Assembly: GCA_028565635.1 (NCBI GenBank)
Contig: JAOXYB010020848.1
Coordinates: 1 to 33,567 of the forward strand
Source: Phoronis ovalis
Taxonomy: Eukaryota > Phoronida > Phoronidae
Reading direction: 5' to 3'
Length of the DNA: 33,567 bases
Shown here: positions 1-13,600 of the stretch, in pieces
Position numbering within the stretch: position 1 is the first letter of the stretch
Layout of the letters: every line of letters starts with the position of its first letter
Made by a program: the position numbers and the translations under genes
The notes under the pieces: generated by a model
What the model was told of the DNA's origin: nothing
What the model saw: only the letters and a program-made list of their open reading frames with translations
Databases searched by the model: none

Positions 1-285
1 CATCACATGACCTCGTATCAGTTCGCGTACGAGAGGTCAAGTTCAAGTAGCTACAGGTTCCGATCGGAGAAATCTCCTAGGGGGTTCAATTTTTGGCAAA
101 TATCTCGAAATCTGTACGGCTATTAGGGGGTAAATGGATCGGTTTTCCTAAGATATATGTGTGATGCAAGTGGTCCGAGAGAGAAATTGGCGCTCAGCAT
201 TTCGGTTTATTTAACAAATATATTTGAAATCGTTCATTTAACATTGAGTTGGATGGGACTTCCTACTGTTGTGTGCTACCTTAAC
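1..285. repeat. Left-edge repeat, copy 1
   Basis: Highly similar to 468-752: shared stretches include GTTCGCGTACGAGAGGTCAA and TTTTCCTAAGATATATGTG. The copy may continue past the window edge. Copies diverge abruptly after GTTGTGTGCTACC. Family not recognised. Confidence 0.85.
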
Positions 286-467
286 GTAGCACTACTCAGT
301 AAGCTTGAGCTGTGCTGGTCTCGGATAGTTCCTTTAAAAAAAAATTAGGGGGTGTAGAGGTGTGTCTCGCTGGATAGAAATCCATTGAATTATAGTTAAA
401 ATATATTGGGAGTTTTCGAACAAGAATGATAGCTGTTGCTTGTGAAATTAACGAAAATCTGTGGGCG

Positions 468-752
468 CATCACATGGCCTTGTATCAGTTCGCGTACGAG
501 AGGTCAAGTTCAAGTAGCTCCAGGTTCCGATCGGAGAAATCTCCAACGGGGTTCAATTTTTGGCAAATACCTCGAAATCTGCACGGATGTTGGGGGGTAA
601 ATGGATCGGTTTTCCTAAGATATATGTGTGATGCAAGTGGACCGAGAGAGAAATTGGCGCTCAGCGTGTCGGTTTATTTAACAAATATATTTGAAATCGT
701 TCATTTAATAACATTGCGTTGGATTGGACTTCCTACTGTTGTGTGCTACCCT
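468..752. repeat. Left-edge repeat, copy 2
   Basis: Second direct copy of 1-285, offset 467 bases, with scattered substitutions and small indels (a 3-base insertion in the ATTTAATAACATTG region). It could be a dispersed element or a local duplication. Short open frames over the two copies share MCDASGPREKLALS but match no family I know. Confidence 0.85.
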
Positions 753-1487
753 ACCCTAGTACTTTTCGTACTAAAATTTCCCCATGAACTAGTCCATAGC
801 TTCACATATTAAACTTGAGTGAATTTTCGTATGGAAATACACATATGTGGCACCATCGTGCATAAAACTTGGTGTTGAGTGAAATGTTAGGAAGTAGATG
901 GAGATTGAAGAACTAATATCTACAGATGCGTTTACCATCATCCAGTTTATTCACTTTAATTTTTATTTAAGTATGCTTTCCATTATCAAGAAATAGGTGT
1001 TCATATTTATACAAATTTTGGTATTGGGGAACTGAATTCATGCAATTTTATAACATATACAGCTTTACATAGTTGAATCCCAAATATCTGGTTAATAAAC
1101 GTATAACATGGCATTTACACGCCGAATGAAAGACAGCCACTGCGTGCAGTTCGTGCACTTGATAACGCAAAACAATTTAACCAATCGAAGACTAGTGATG
1201 ACTATGTTGAAACATTCAGCCATTAATTCTTATTTGCCTTTGTACAGGAATAATGTCAGGCAGTCCAGCACACCGGTTTTAGGGTTAATGATATGCAAAT
1301 TACAATAACACACACTATATTTAAGTACAATATAAACTTTAACAAATTTATACTAAAATGGTAAATTTCCCATTCCCTCCACTTGTTATTGGCAGTCAGC
1401 CATTATTAATTTTTGAAAAATGTTATTTGTAACAAAGTATTATTCGAAGAACTCATGTATGATGAATACATGTAGTTTTCAAAATAG
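753..1487. other. 3' flank of the minus-strand gene
   Basis: AT-rich sequence that probably includes the 3' UTR of the minus-strand gene. No further gene, RNA or clear repeat is seen apart from the candidate poly(A) signal. Confidence 0.5.
962..967 (-). terminator. Candidate polyadenylation signal of the minus-strand gene
   Basis: AATAAA on the minus strand about 520 bases beyond the stop codon at 1488. I saw no closer AATAAA. An ATTAAA lies at 955-960 next to it. Confidence 0.35.
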
Positions 1488-1662
1488 TTATCTATAGAAT
1501 TGTCTTGATGGAAAGCGATCATAATCTCGGTCTCTATCTGCACGATTGGGACTACGGTCATACGTTGGAGCGCTCTGTGATTTTGGTTTGTAGTTATAGA
1601 TGACATTGGGTTCAAAGCTTGGGTTACTGTAGCTAGACGTGAACTTGGAAGAAGCGGAAATC
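1488..1662 (-). CDS. Exon 31: cytoplasmic tail and stop codon
   Basis: Residues 1763-1820 and TAA. Ser/Tyr-rich tail with YSNPSF (NPxF motif, N1776-F1779), several tyrosines and an Arg/Asp alternating end ([12 protein letters not shown]). The NPxF motif is a known PTB-domain or endocytic-adaptor site in other receptors; function here is inferred. Nothing resembling a kinase, PDZ ligand or death domain is seen. Confidence 0.88.
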
Positions 1663-4600
1663 CTGGAAAAATAATTGTAATAAATAAATTTGGTACTCAA
1701 GTGCAAAATACGTTCAGATCATATTTTAACATGAAGAGTGCATTTAAACGCTGCAACTGGGTTTTAGTATTTATTTCTTAGTTATTTATGTATCAACTCA
1801 AGACATTAAAAAATTATATTTTAAATGTGGTTTCATAAAGAATCAATTTTTTATACTTACTTTCGAATTTCTTTCACTCTTACAGCTGTATATACAATAG
1901 TAGCGATAATAATGAGTAAGTACACCGCGATAACAAGACCAATAATAACACCTCTCATTCTGACGGTGGTATCATTACCCAAAGCATTGCAAGCCACTTG
2001 AACAACGGGGCCAACTTGTTTAGCTTGACCACCAGCTAAGACAATGTCATTTCCGGTGTTAGCAGAGATGATTTCTTGCAAATCTAAAAACATGAATACA
2101 TTAAAGTTCTAACTTGCTATGGTTAGGACTGCTATCTTTTATGTGCTCTTTTATCAACGAATACTCTTTAGCATCTTGTCGTACAATCAATTCGTATAAA
2201 ATAAAAAACACAAAAACAACTCTAAACTGAAGACCACATATAGTGCACTCTTGTACGTTGCGTATATAGTAGTTTTACCTGTTTCACATTTTGGTCCCGC
2301 GTAACCTTCCTTACACACGCAAGCAGAAACTAAATCAAAAATTTCGCACTGTCCATTATTCAAACAAATTACCCCAGTGCAAGGATTAACTGCTGTTTCA
2401 CACCTACAACACATATGCTCATGCTAATGAAGCCGTTGAATTATAACTACTGTTTACATCGAAGAGCGACTCTGTGGCATTGTGGTACTGTGCCCCCGAA
2501 TTAATTTATGACGTAACAAATAACGATAACAAGTTTGATCGCATCTCGATGCACACGATAGTTTAAAAAAGATGTTAGCTCACCTGTGCTTTGGTTTTGG
2601 GAAATGCCGTAAGACTGCAGAAACATTACTGAATTTTTCAATTGAATTTTGAAGTCTTCACATTAACTTATGAACTTTGCACTCAGGTGTAGTGTTATCA
2701 TACTAGCATACATCAATAATAGGTGAATATTAAATGATTCTTTGACGAACACTGTATATTACCTGGAACCCTCAAAACCATCCACACAGTGGCATACTTT
2801 GGTAAAGCTTGATGTTTCACTACAAGATCCACCATTGAAGCAATAATCGGAAGAACACAGAGTTTTTCTTACGTCACAATTCGGCCCTTGCCATTCAGGG
2901 TCACATAAACAAGTGTAGGTACGAGAATTATCCACCGCTGTAATAAAAAAAATGGTGGTGCAAAAGCAATATAAACAGAAATACATGTGCAAATCATCAA
3001 ATGTGTAAAATTACCAGTGAAGTTTACTTTTATATATTTTAACATATGAATATCCGTTAAAACGGATATACCACAGGGGATTCAATTAAAAGTAGAATAT
3101 AAATACCTTGACATGTTCCATGCTTGCATGGGTGCCTATCACAAGGAGACACAATAGTCTCACAATGTGTCCCAATGACATCATTTGGACATCTGCACGT
3201 TATGCCAAATCCATCTTGAATACAGTGGCCGCCGTTTTGACATGGAGATTCCTCACACAGGTTGATAGTATGCGTACAGTTTCTTCCCTCCACAATGGCA
3301 TCGGCAGGACAATGACAGAAATAATCTCCAATCTACAGAACGTAGACAAATAACAATTTAAGCACGTTACCTTTATGGATTTGCATCACAGCGTTGATCT
3401 ATGGTTCCGTCAAAAAATAAAGATTAACTTGACTAGGAACTGGGTCTAATAATATGGAAAACCATCAAATGCAACTTTGAAACGTAACATCAAATGAAGC
3501 AATTCAATATATAATAAAAAGAATGAACGCTTAAAAATAACAAATGAAATGTTACCAGGTTTTTACAAGTAGCATCAGGACCACATGGATTTGGACGGCA
3601 TTCGTTGATTTCATTATCACAATAATCACCAGTAAAACCTCTGTCGCACTTGCAAGAATATCCAAAGGCATTATTAACACATCCCCCTATAATTATAAAC
3701 ACTAACCATTGTAGTGAAACATTTAAAACACTATTCCCAAACGTTCGTAGCTGAAACCCGCTTTAACATTGTCATGTTGATAGAAAACAAAGATAACCGT
3801 ATATTTAAATGCAATATTTATTTGTAAAATAGCAGACACAAGTCAGCCATAGAACAGGGAAGATTTAGGTGTATAAGATTAACAATATTTGGCACAGTGG
3901 AACCACTGATTTCAAATGTACTCAGTGAATTCTACCAGTGCCAAGTACTGGCAATCTTTTGTTTAAGCTTCGAACTTTCCAGTGTACTCTACTTGTTTCT
4001 TCTTCAGGATAATATAAAAAATCTACTAGGACTATCCATGGTTAATGGCATTAATAATCAGTTCTTCAGTAGCACCCCGTGGGTAGCACTTGCAAATAAC
4101 AGATCGTGACACCAACGATTGTAGAGAGTATGATCAACACACGCCGTTGTTCTTTGCACTAGATTTATTTTATAGATTTAAATCTTTATTCACTGCTTGC
4201 ATAGCACTTTCCAGCATATAATGACGATATAAAGACCATACAAACTGCTTAAACTAGTTTATGACAATGGAGTGCTTCTATACAAAAATAATGTTACGAT
4301 ACGTTGTCAGCGAAAAGAAAATGTATGGAATGCAAGGTAACGCACTCATGCACAAACAATAAATAATGGAAAAGCAGAGTAAGCAAAAGCCACTATGTAT
4401 GACACCAGAAAATCCACGGGATTTTATAAACGCCGTGAATTCTACCAGTGCCATTCACAGTATGCAAGCAAAGCTTTCATCTTATGCACTGTGCATTAAT
4501 TGCTGGTTAAAGCATGCTTCAAGAACTATATTCGATTCAACTGGATGTAAATAAGCAATGAAGTAATTTACCACACAACAAAATACGAACATGCAAATTT

Positions 4601-7600
4601 TAATAAATTACATAAATATATAGATCTTTTTGTCTCATATGTGCGATTAACGGGCACTAAATTTACTTTTATCGTACTTACACAAATTTGTAACGACAAT
4701 AATCATGTGCAGGTGATTCTATTGTTACCTTGGACACAAGGGTTGTTTACACAGTGGTCAGTTTCAGTCTCGCAGTCTATTCCCTCATATCCATCTGGGC
4801 AGTCGCACATGTAGTATCCACTTTTGTCCAAGCAATGAGCGTTGTTCTTACATGGATTGCTGCTACATTCATCAATCTCAGTTTGACAGTTCTTGCCCTC
4901 GTAACCCTGTAGACACTTGCAGTAATGGCTGTAATGGAAACGAGTTAAAATTAAAACATTTTCAGTGGACTTTCTTATACGATTCTTTTATAGAATATCT
5001 TATACAACATGTGTACCAAACAAACGTTTCACGTCTATATTTACACTTCTTTTTCCATCAATCATTACGTTAGGTTACTTTTACTATACTATGCTTAATT
5101 TGTAAAATCTAAAGGGTACTTACTCATTTTGCTCTATTATTAAATAGGATTTCCGAACCAACAATCGTTTTGTACGAATGCAAGACAAAGTACAATAAAA
5201 CCCATAACTTATGTCGTACAACGTTAACTAGTACTCACTCGTTAACCAAGTCGTGACACGTGGCACCGTTTACACAAGGATTATCGGTACACTCGTTTTG
5301 TTCGTGTTCACACATATCACCAAAGAACCCGGCACTACATCTACAAGTAAATGATGTTCCACCTCGATCGTCACATACGCCATGAATACATGGACGACCG
5401 TCACAACCATTTATCTGATATTCACAAAAAGCACCTGAAATACAAACGAGCAAGGTATTATAGCATACATATATAATAAAACTCCTGACGTAGAGTTAGT
5501 TCTTAATTATTAACGTGCAAGTTTTGTACGTTTATTGTTAACTGTTCACGGAGTTGCTAAATTGCCCAAAGGAATTTCCAGCAATGTATCTATTAATACT
5601 ACATGTAATATTATCTGCTGGGACTCCGGACTAATGCTTTTTTTTAGATCCTTTGCTATTTAACTAACCTCTATATCCCGGCTGACAAGCACACGAAAAC
5701 GTATTATCACCATCAAGGCAAGTACCGCCATTTTGACAAGGATCTCCATTACAATTGTTGACACTGAAAAAAAAACAGTAAAATCAATTTTGGGATATAT
5801 TTTTGTAATTCATATTGTTCCTTTTCCCAAACAGGAAGAGTGCCTTTTACCCACTAACTTTGAATTTCACTGATTGATAAAACTGTTTAACAGTCTCGTA
5901 AAAGGTAACTTACACTTGGCTACAATGTTCTCCTTCATAATCGTGTGGACATTCACAATAATACCCATCTACAAGATCGTGGCATGTGGCATTTCCAAAA
6001 CATGGTGTACTGGAGCATTCATTTACTTCAATGTCACATCTTGTACTGGTGTAACCAGGTAAGCATTCGCAACTGTGAATAAGAAAAAAGAAAAGTACTA
6101 TATAATATCAGCCAAAACAAAATCTCAAAGCAATGAACCTGGAGATCTTTTGCATGTTAAAACGACATAAGACTATTTTCAGTAAAAAAGCACAAAATGT
6201 GTGCTGATACTTACGTGTACGCGTTCAAACCATCGATACATTCGCCCCATTTACATGCATTGCCAACGCAATTGTCAACATCAGTCTCGCAATTTCCTCC
6301 AGTATAGCCAGGCATACAAGTACATTCGTAATCAAGATGGCGATCGTAGCAGGTAGCACCATTAAGGCACGGATTAGAAGAACATTCATTGGTGGGACTT
6401 TGACATTGTTCGCCTTCATAACCATCCTCACATTGGCACACCCAGTCGTTTATGAGATCCTTACAGCGACCGCCATTCAGACATTGGATGTTTTGCGCAT
6501 AACATTCATCAATATTGACTTCGCAAAATCTTCCAGAAAAGCCAGTTTTGCAAGAACACTGGAAGTCGCTGAGACGATCGAAACAGGTACCTCCGTTGAC
6601 ACATGGGTTATTCTTGCAATTATCAATGTTTCTCTCACAATTTTTATCTGCAAAATACACAGATTACTCTAATTTTCATTACAGAAAACTGGCACATTAA
6701 AGTACTTTTTCTACAAAATAAGTGGGCTTTACATGCATTTAATAAAATTAACTGAAACTGCAACATATCAGTTATTAATAATCGGTTACTCACTGTACAC
6801 CTTTTTTACAATAAACATTTTTGAGAAAGTAACACATATGAAGTTTAATATATCGGGACACAAAGCCATTGTATGTACTTAACCAAGCAGGACACCTAAC
6901 ACACTTGTAACATGCAAATCTCTTACCTGAATAACCACCTTCGCAAATGCATTCATAATCGTAATCTCCTTTATTGATGCAAATGCCATTGTAGCATGGA
7001 TTAGGATCGCATAAGTTTACATATGTCTCGCAATTTGTACCACGATAGTGTTCAGGACAAATGCAGTGATATTTGTTAAAACCATCCACGCACCTAGAAC
7101 GAGTTCGGATATACATATCTTAAAGATAGAAATAGGGTTGCACGAATTTAAGTTTCTCAGTGCTGGACTGTTTGCTATTAACTTTATTGGAACATGCGCA
7201 TATTTTTTTATGATTCAGCAGTACCGCAGGTTTTACTGGTAGAGGATCCGATTTACTCTGATCATACAGTGTGATTCATCAATGGTCTATATTACTACAG
7301 TACTACTGAATACTAACCTTCCACCATGCATACATGGATTGCTCATACACTCGTTCTTCTCTTCGGTGCAGTTTACTCCTATCCATGCACCAGGATCAGG
7401 GCAGGTACATCGATACCCATCACCTACTGATTCACAAAGTCCGCCATTTGCACATGGGTTTGCATTATTTCTACAGAAATTAACTTCTTCCATGCATGAA
7501 GAGCCCTAAAATGAAGCATTCGTTATTAGAGAAAGTCGAAACATTTTTATTTTCAAAAATACAGAACTTGAAATGAAACATTTTTCGTATTGTCTTTATA

Positions 7601-10600
7601 TAGGTTGTCATTCTTCTTAGGTTGTCAGATGCGAGAATTATAGGAGGATTTTTTGGAGACGATACTGTAGGTATTCGAAGAAACGAATTTATTGATGAAA
7701 ATTTTTGTGTTTATAATTTTAAAGTGTCACTTCCTCGTCTTCCATATTAAACGTTAACACAATATTTTTACTATTGAATTGTATATTGTATTATTTGTAT
7801 ATTTTTTAACTGGTGGCAAACTATGTATGAGAAGCAAGAATACTTAATGTAAATTAGCGCATATATTGAATATACTGTAAAAATCAATGTTTAAATGTTG
7901 GGTTAAACTATAGGAAGGTTTTTAAACTTCGTGTTTGAATTACTATTGTTGAATACTTTTATCACCAGCTAATTTGTGTACAGCAGAGCATTCATTGCAG
8001 GAAACATTCTTAAGATATGTCATCATACAAATGCAAGAGCAACCAGAATCAATAATTTTGTTCTAGGTCATACAACATCGGTCAGTGACCAATAAGCTAG
8101 TAATAATAGCGACTATAACACCTGGAATTTTGAATAACTAAAATTAGCATTTTCAGTTTAAATAATTTGATGAATTTTATGAATGAAATACGTTTATTTT
8201 TATTATAAATTTTATTTTTACATTTCCTTACGTTTTTGTTAAACAAGGAAGAATTATTACAAAAGTATTTATTGTGATATTATTTCACTGGTTATATAGA
8301 CATAATTTTAATCCTGTTTTCTAACATGTATGTACTCTATGTAACCCGAGTTTTCCCTGGTGGGTTTAAACATCCTTTTCAAAGGTATTCAGGTGTAATA
8401 TGTGATCCTGGATCTTATATCACTAGTTATTCATTCGTATGATATGTATCTGAAGTAGTTTGTATAAGCCTTGTACAGAACTCTTTTATTTAGGACCCAC
8501 ATAAATTTTTGAATCAAGTATTCTTTTTGTGACAACCCAGTACTCATTAAATATTGACCATCTGATAAATGATTCTATTGTCAATTTAACCACAAAATTT
8601 TCTTTTTGTGGTCATGGATTTATTTGTCGCACCTTTATAATTAAATGCACTTAATAACGTGGGACACTTAGAAGCACATCGCGGAATGATTTCACGTATC
8701 AAAAGTTCATTGATAAAAAAATCCTCATATTTTAGCATATTTACTATGTTGCAATATCTGTGCATGTATTAATAACAGAAAACCATGAATCGTTAATGAA
8801 CTGTATTTTAGTAAAAGTACATTTTAACATAATGTATATTTTTTCACTGTTTGGTGAGATTACTCAAAGCCAACATTATACGGATTTATAATTTTAATTG
8901 CGACTTTGGCGTAAGGTTAACAGGGCTGGTTCAGCGATGATAACTTCACCGAAAACAAATATGTGTTTATTTATTTTTCATATTTACATTTACCTGGTAG
9001 CCGGGTTTGCAACAACATTCGTAATGTTTTCCACCATCTTCAGTCCTGGGAACGATATCAATACAAAGCCCATTATCTCTGCAAGGATCAGTGTGTGAAA
9101 TGTTATGATGATCGTAGCACTGCACTTCACGAGCTGAAAGATGAAATAGACGAGTTATGAAATGATTTTAGAAAACTTATAACTGTATGGTACCATCCAA
9201 GTCGTGCGACCAGTTAGCACCCGGGAGTGGGTCTTGACAAAAATGCTGGTAGGGGTGTGCGGTCCATGGCAAAAAAATATACCAAAAATATAGTCATAAA
9301 TGAAAAAATATTAAAAGTATTTCTGTTGCAAATAACTCTCCCGAAATACCTTGTGTAAAAATCACTAGTAAATTATATGCCATGTGTAAATAAAAATGGG
9401 AAAATTTGCGGACCTTAATTCCCATACATATCGTAAATGCGGTTTCCATGAAAGGCACCCTATGGTTAAATATTCTTTAAATATACCCTGTGGTAAATAT
9501 CCAACAAGAAAAGTGTGTTCTGTGACATTTCTAAGCTACAAGTCTGTGTCATGTAAGCACTTGTAACCAGAGCATATATTTTCCGTGATAGGTATATTGT
9601 TCAAAAGTTAAAATTTGATAATTTATCTTTCAGAAACAAAATGAGACTAAAAATTGCTTCGAATAAAAGCTAAAGTCTATAACAAAATAGGGTATTACGC
9701 AACAGCAATTTGTGTAGCATTGCTATGGAGACAGCCATCTATTCATTATATAAGAAGTCCAGAATAAAAGGTGCATGATGTTCATTGTACGAGAAACTAT
9801 TTAGTTACATATGGCATGTTATTTTTTTGTACGAATATAACTAAGGGTTTACAAGGAATTTAATTATAATACACTAGTTTCAGTAAAAAAAAATTCACGC
9901 AGTCGATCGTTTCATGAGTATTCATAAGTTGCAATCGACACTGATATAAACATAATAAGAACATGAACATTTGCAGCCATAAAGAGTTTCTTACATTTCA
10001 CAATTACTATTATTTATTTTTACAAAAGCCTCCAGTTTTACGAACAGATAAGATGATATGCCACAAGAGACACGCCCATAATCGTAAATTGCTGTAAGGT
10101 ATGACATGAATAATAACGCGACCCCGTATATGCAGAACTATGGTATAGGTCCTGCTTTGTTCAAACAAAAGATTAATGCACGAATGTTTTACCTTGAATG
10201 TCTGCTCAAATCTTAAAAGCACAGTAAACTGACTAGTACTTGAACAAGCCGCCATTTTGTATATAGATAAATTATAATAGCGAATTTATAATTTGCGAAA
10301 TATACCTGAAAACTATCTACATGCGTATTCACACTACACTATATATTTACTATTTTCATATTAAAGAAACACGAAGTATTTTATACCTGAAGAGACGAAA
10401 ACTGTAAGACTGGATGCAAAACACGTGCTTCAACCTCGATACCTGTTGTAAAACTGACGCCAGTCAAATAGCCTATAGCATTAGGGCGCACTAGACTGAC
10501 CCTTATTGTATAAATACAAAAGCCTCAAATACTTTCCATACATGTTAAATATTGTACGTGAGAATGAAAGGGTTATTTGTATTTTCTTATAAAAGGATTG

Positions 10601-13600
10601 TATACAACTTATTGTTAGAAGATCATTTGGGTTTACAAAAGAACCAGTCTAGGTAAGACGTTTAAGTGGTTGTTACATTCCTCCTGCTGTGCAGATATGG
10701 ACGCTATCTCTTAAAATACCGTAATACCCTCTAATCATCACGGTACTGGTCGCAATTATGCACAGCATATGTAATCAGCATTGGCTAAATTTTACAGCAA
10801 AAAATGTTGCGTTCTCACATAAAAAATAATACCTCCTTTTATTTGATTCAACTAAAGAGCTACATATGATGCACGCTCTAATTAGTAAAATTTACCTTTA
10901 CTATCACTTGGCTAGTAACCATGTAAAATTGAAAAACGTGCACACAGTCAAAAAGTACAATTTTTCTACGTACTATATATATTGTATATTTTTTAAGTTA
11001 CTGTAAAATATGCAAGTTAAGATGATACCCTTTTTTAGTTAATCTGAAACGTTTATAACAACTATAACTCTGAATTCGATACAAGAAATGCAATTCAAGC
11101 GGCGTTTATTATGTAAATTATTCATGAAATGTCTCAATAGGTAAGGGAGACGTTGACACAAAGATGAAAAAGAATAGTTTACTTAATGTTTCTTTATACC
11201 TAGGATATATAAAACTGTTAGAGTTTAGCCCTTATTTATACCTAGGATATATAAAACTGTTAGAGTTTAGCCCTTATTTATACCTAGGATATATAAAACT
11301 GTTAGANNNNNNNNNNNNNNNNNNNNNNNNNNNNNNNNNNNNNNNNNNNNNNNNNNNNNNNNNNNNNNNNNNNNNNNNNNNNNNNNNNNNNNNNNNNNNN
11401 NNNNNNATTTATACCTAGGATATATAAAACTGTTAGAGTTTAGCCCTTATTTATACCTAGGATATATAAAACTGTTAGAGTTTTATATATCTTAGTTTAT
11501 ACTGAACATTTAATTCCGCACTCCCCTGAGGTGGGACAATGAAAACAGTTGATTATTCAGGTATGTTACGAAGGTAAATATTAATAATAGCCTCTTTTAG
11601 GGACCTACAAGCTCAAAATTCACACCATTTTAGGACCTATGAGCCCAACCACGAACTTAAAATTATTACCCTCGTGGGATCTTCTTATCCTGTATTCAAG
11701 ATATAAAACATTCAAGGCAATAAAACGGACCAGAACAACCATTTTCTGGGCGTCTCTTTTTGAAACAAACGGACATCTATATAAAAACTACATCCTATTT
11801 CGTTTTTTGGGACCAGGTAGTAAAATATATCCTTTTATTAATTTTGCAACGAAAATAATTTCACTTTTTTTTTTTTTAACGAACATGCGTACCCAAATAT
11901 TCTGACAGTCACCCCTGGACCCCATTCCTTCCAGTAATAAAGTTAACAATATTAAGTTAAAAACTATCGATGTAAATGTTATGTCTTTAAACAATTACAT
12001 TATTTCTGTGTCAATTATGAAATCGAGAGACTGAAAAACAATAACATTGACCCGTCAAAGTAGTACATTCGCGGAGTACATTTCTAAATGTACGGGACTG
12101 ACATAATGCAAACATAATTTCACGTTTGCGGAAAAATTGGAAAACATTGTATGAAATGCATGCATAGTACGCTTCATTTATTCGCATGTACAAATAGTAT
12201 ATCAAAAACAGTATAAGATACTTACGTGGTATATCACATATAAATACATCGTCGAATGATATGTCACCAATGTTGCCATCGGAACCTCTAGTTGCCTCAA
12301 ATACCACCTGAAAATAAGGAAAGGGTCAAGGTAACTTTTATGTCTCTTGTAGAAAAAATGGACATTCCGTTAATGTGGTCATTTTATTCAACTTTACTTA
12401 AATCCCGGACTTAAATATGTTTTCACTAAATATTATAAACTCGTAATACTATATTTAGTATTAGTTTTAGTACGAATAGTCTTCTTCTTTATTTCAAACA
12501 TTTACTCACGTTATAGTCCTCACAACTGGAAGCCGGAACATTATCAACATTCAACCACTGGTCTCCTTTTGAGCCAGATTTGCTCCAAATGACATGCCAT
12601 TTACCACTGACAGTTCTGAAAAATCATCACACACATCTAATATTATATCATAAAGATAACCAGCATGCATTGAAAAAAATCTTTACCCTGCATTATATAA
12701 AAAACTAATATATCATCTACGTTTATGCAAATAACTTGCGAAGGTGAATAAACATCACTGAAATACTCACTTTATATATACACTCATAATTCCAGTATTT
12801 TCCCCGGCCATATGGTACATAAACGATAGCACGCGGTGATGACTGCCACCACCAGGAATAACTGGACTCCACAAGCGAGCTCGTTCTCCTGGGAAATTAT
12901 TGTCCATCTCCAAGTGCATATAAAATCCTGAAAATATATTTCATTCTATAAGAATAACATATACCTTTCCCAAGACGTTGTCTGTGCTTTACAATTGCTT
13001 TCAATAGTAATTTCTGCAGTATATATGTATGTATTATTTCTGTATATCATACTACATATTGTATGAACATATGTCATTAGTATAGTCCCTTTACGGTACT
13101 TATAGATGTCTCAACTAGTAAGTTTTGTGGCATTTTTCATATACAGAGTACGTGTACCGTTGCCTAGGCGTACCTGATAAGACACTGTTCTTGATTATAT
13201 GAGTGGTATCATGGATGGGACCCGTTTGAGAAGTTGGTGTTTCGTTACTACCTCGGATCCAACGTAAACCATACACCGGTGATTCGTGAACCCATCCGCA
13301 CAAATCTTCATCAAAGTTACAATCGTCTAGAACAACATAAGAATACAGATATAAGAAAATGGCGAAGAACCTAAAATATAATAACGAACAAGAGACGCAA
13401 GTAGTCGAATGTCCGCATTGATTTCCGTTCGTATGCTTCATTTGGTGCCAAAATGATTCGATTTATCAGTAATTTGTATTTATGTTCTGTACGTTTCTTT
13501 TTCCTTAACAGTGTGCTTGCAGGATGACTATCCATGTTGTTTTTACATCGATTTTAAGCATGTAAATTATGTGTGGGACAGTAAGTGCATGTTTTATTGA

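Larger units (their letters stand above)
9134..12225. other. Large intron between the MAM and EGF regions
   Basis: Intron of 3092 bases, phase 1, splitting the MAM part from the EGF part. It contains the 42-bp tandem array and the assembly gap. An additional phase 1-1 module could be hidden in the gap, but flanking phases already match. Confidence 0.65.

Noticed and set aside
6337-6672. Plus-strand open frame across the EGF5-8 exon, and similar plus-strand frames over other EGF/CUB exons
   Set aside because: They are antisense shadows: the minus strand carries regular EGF cysteine spacing and proper splice sites.
11193-11495. CRISPR-like array
   Set aside because: Units are contiguous 42-bp tandem copies without unique spacers, in an animal intron.
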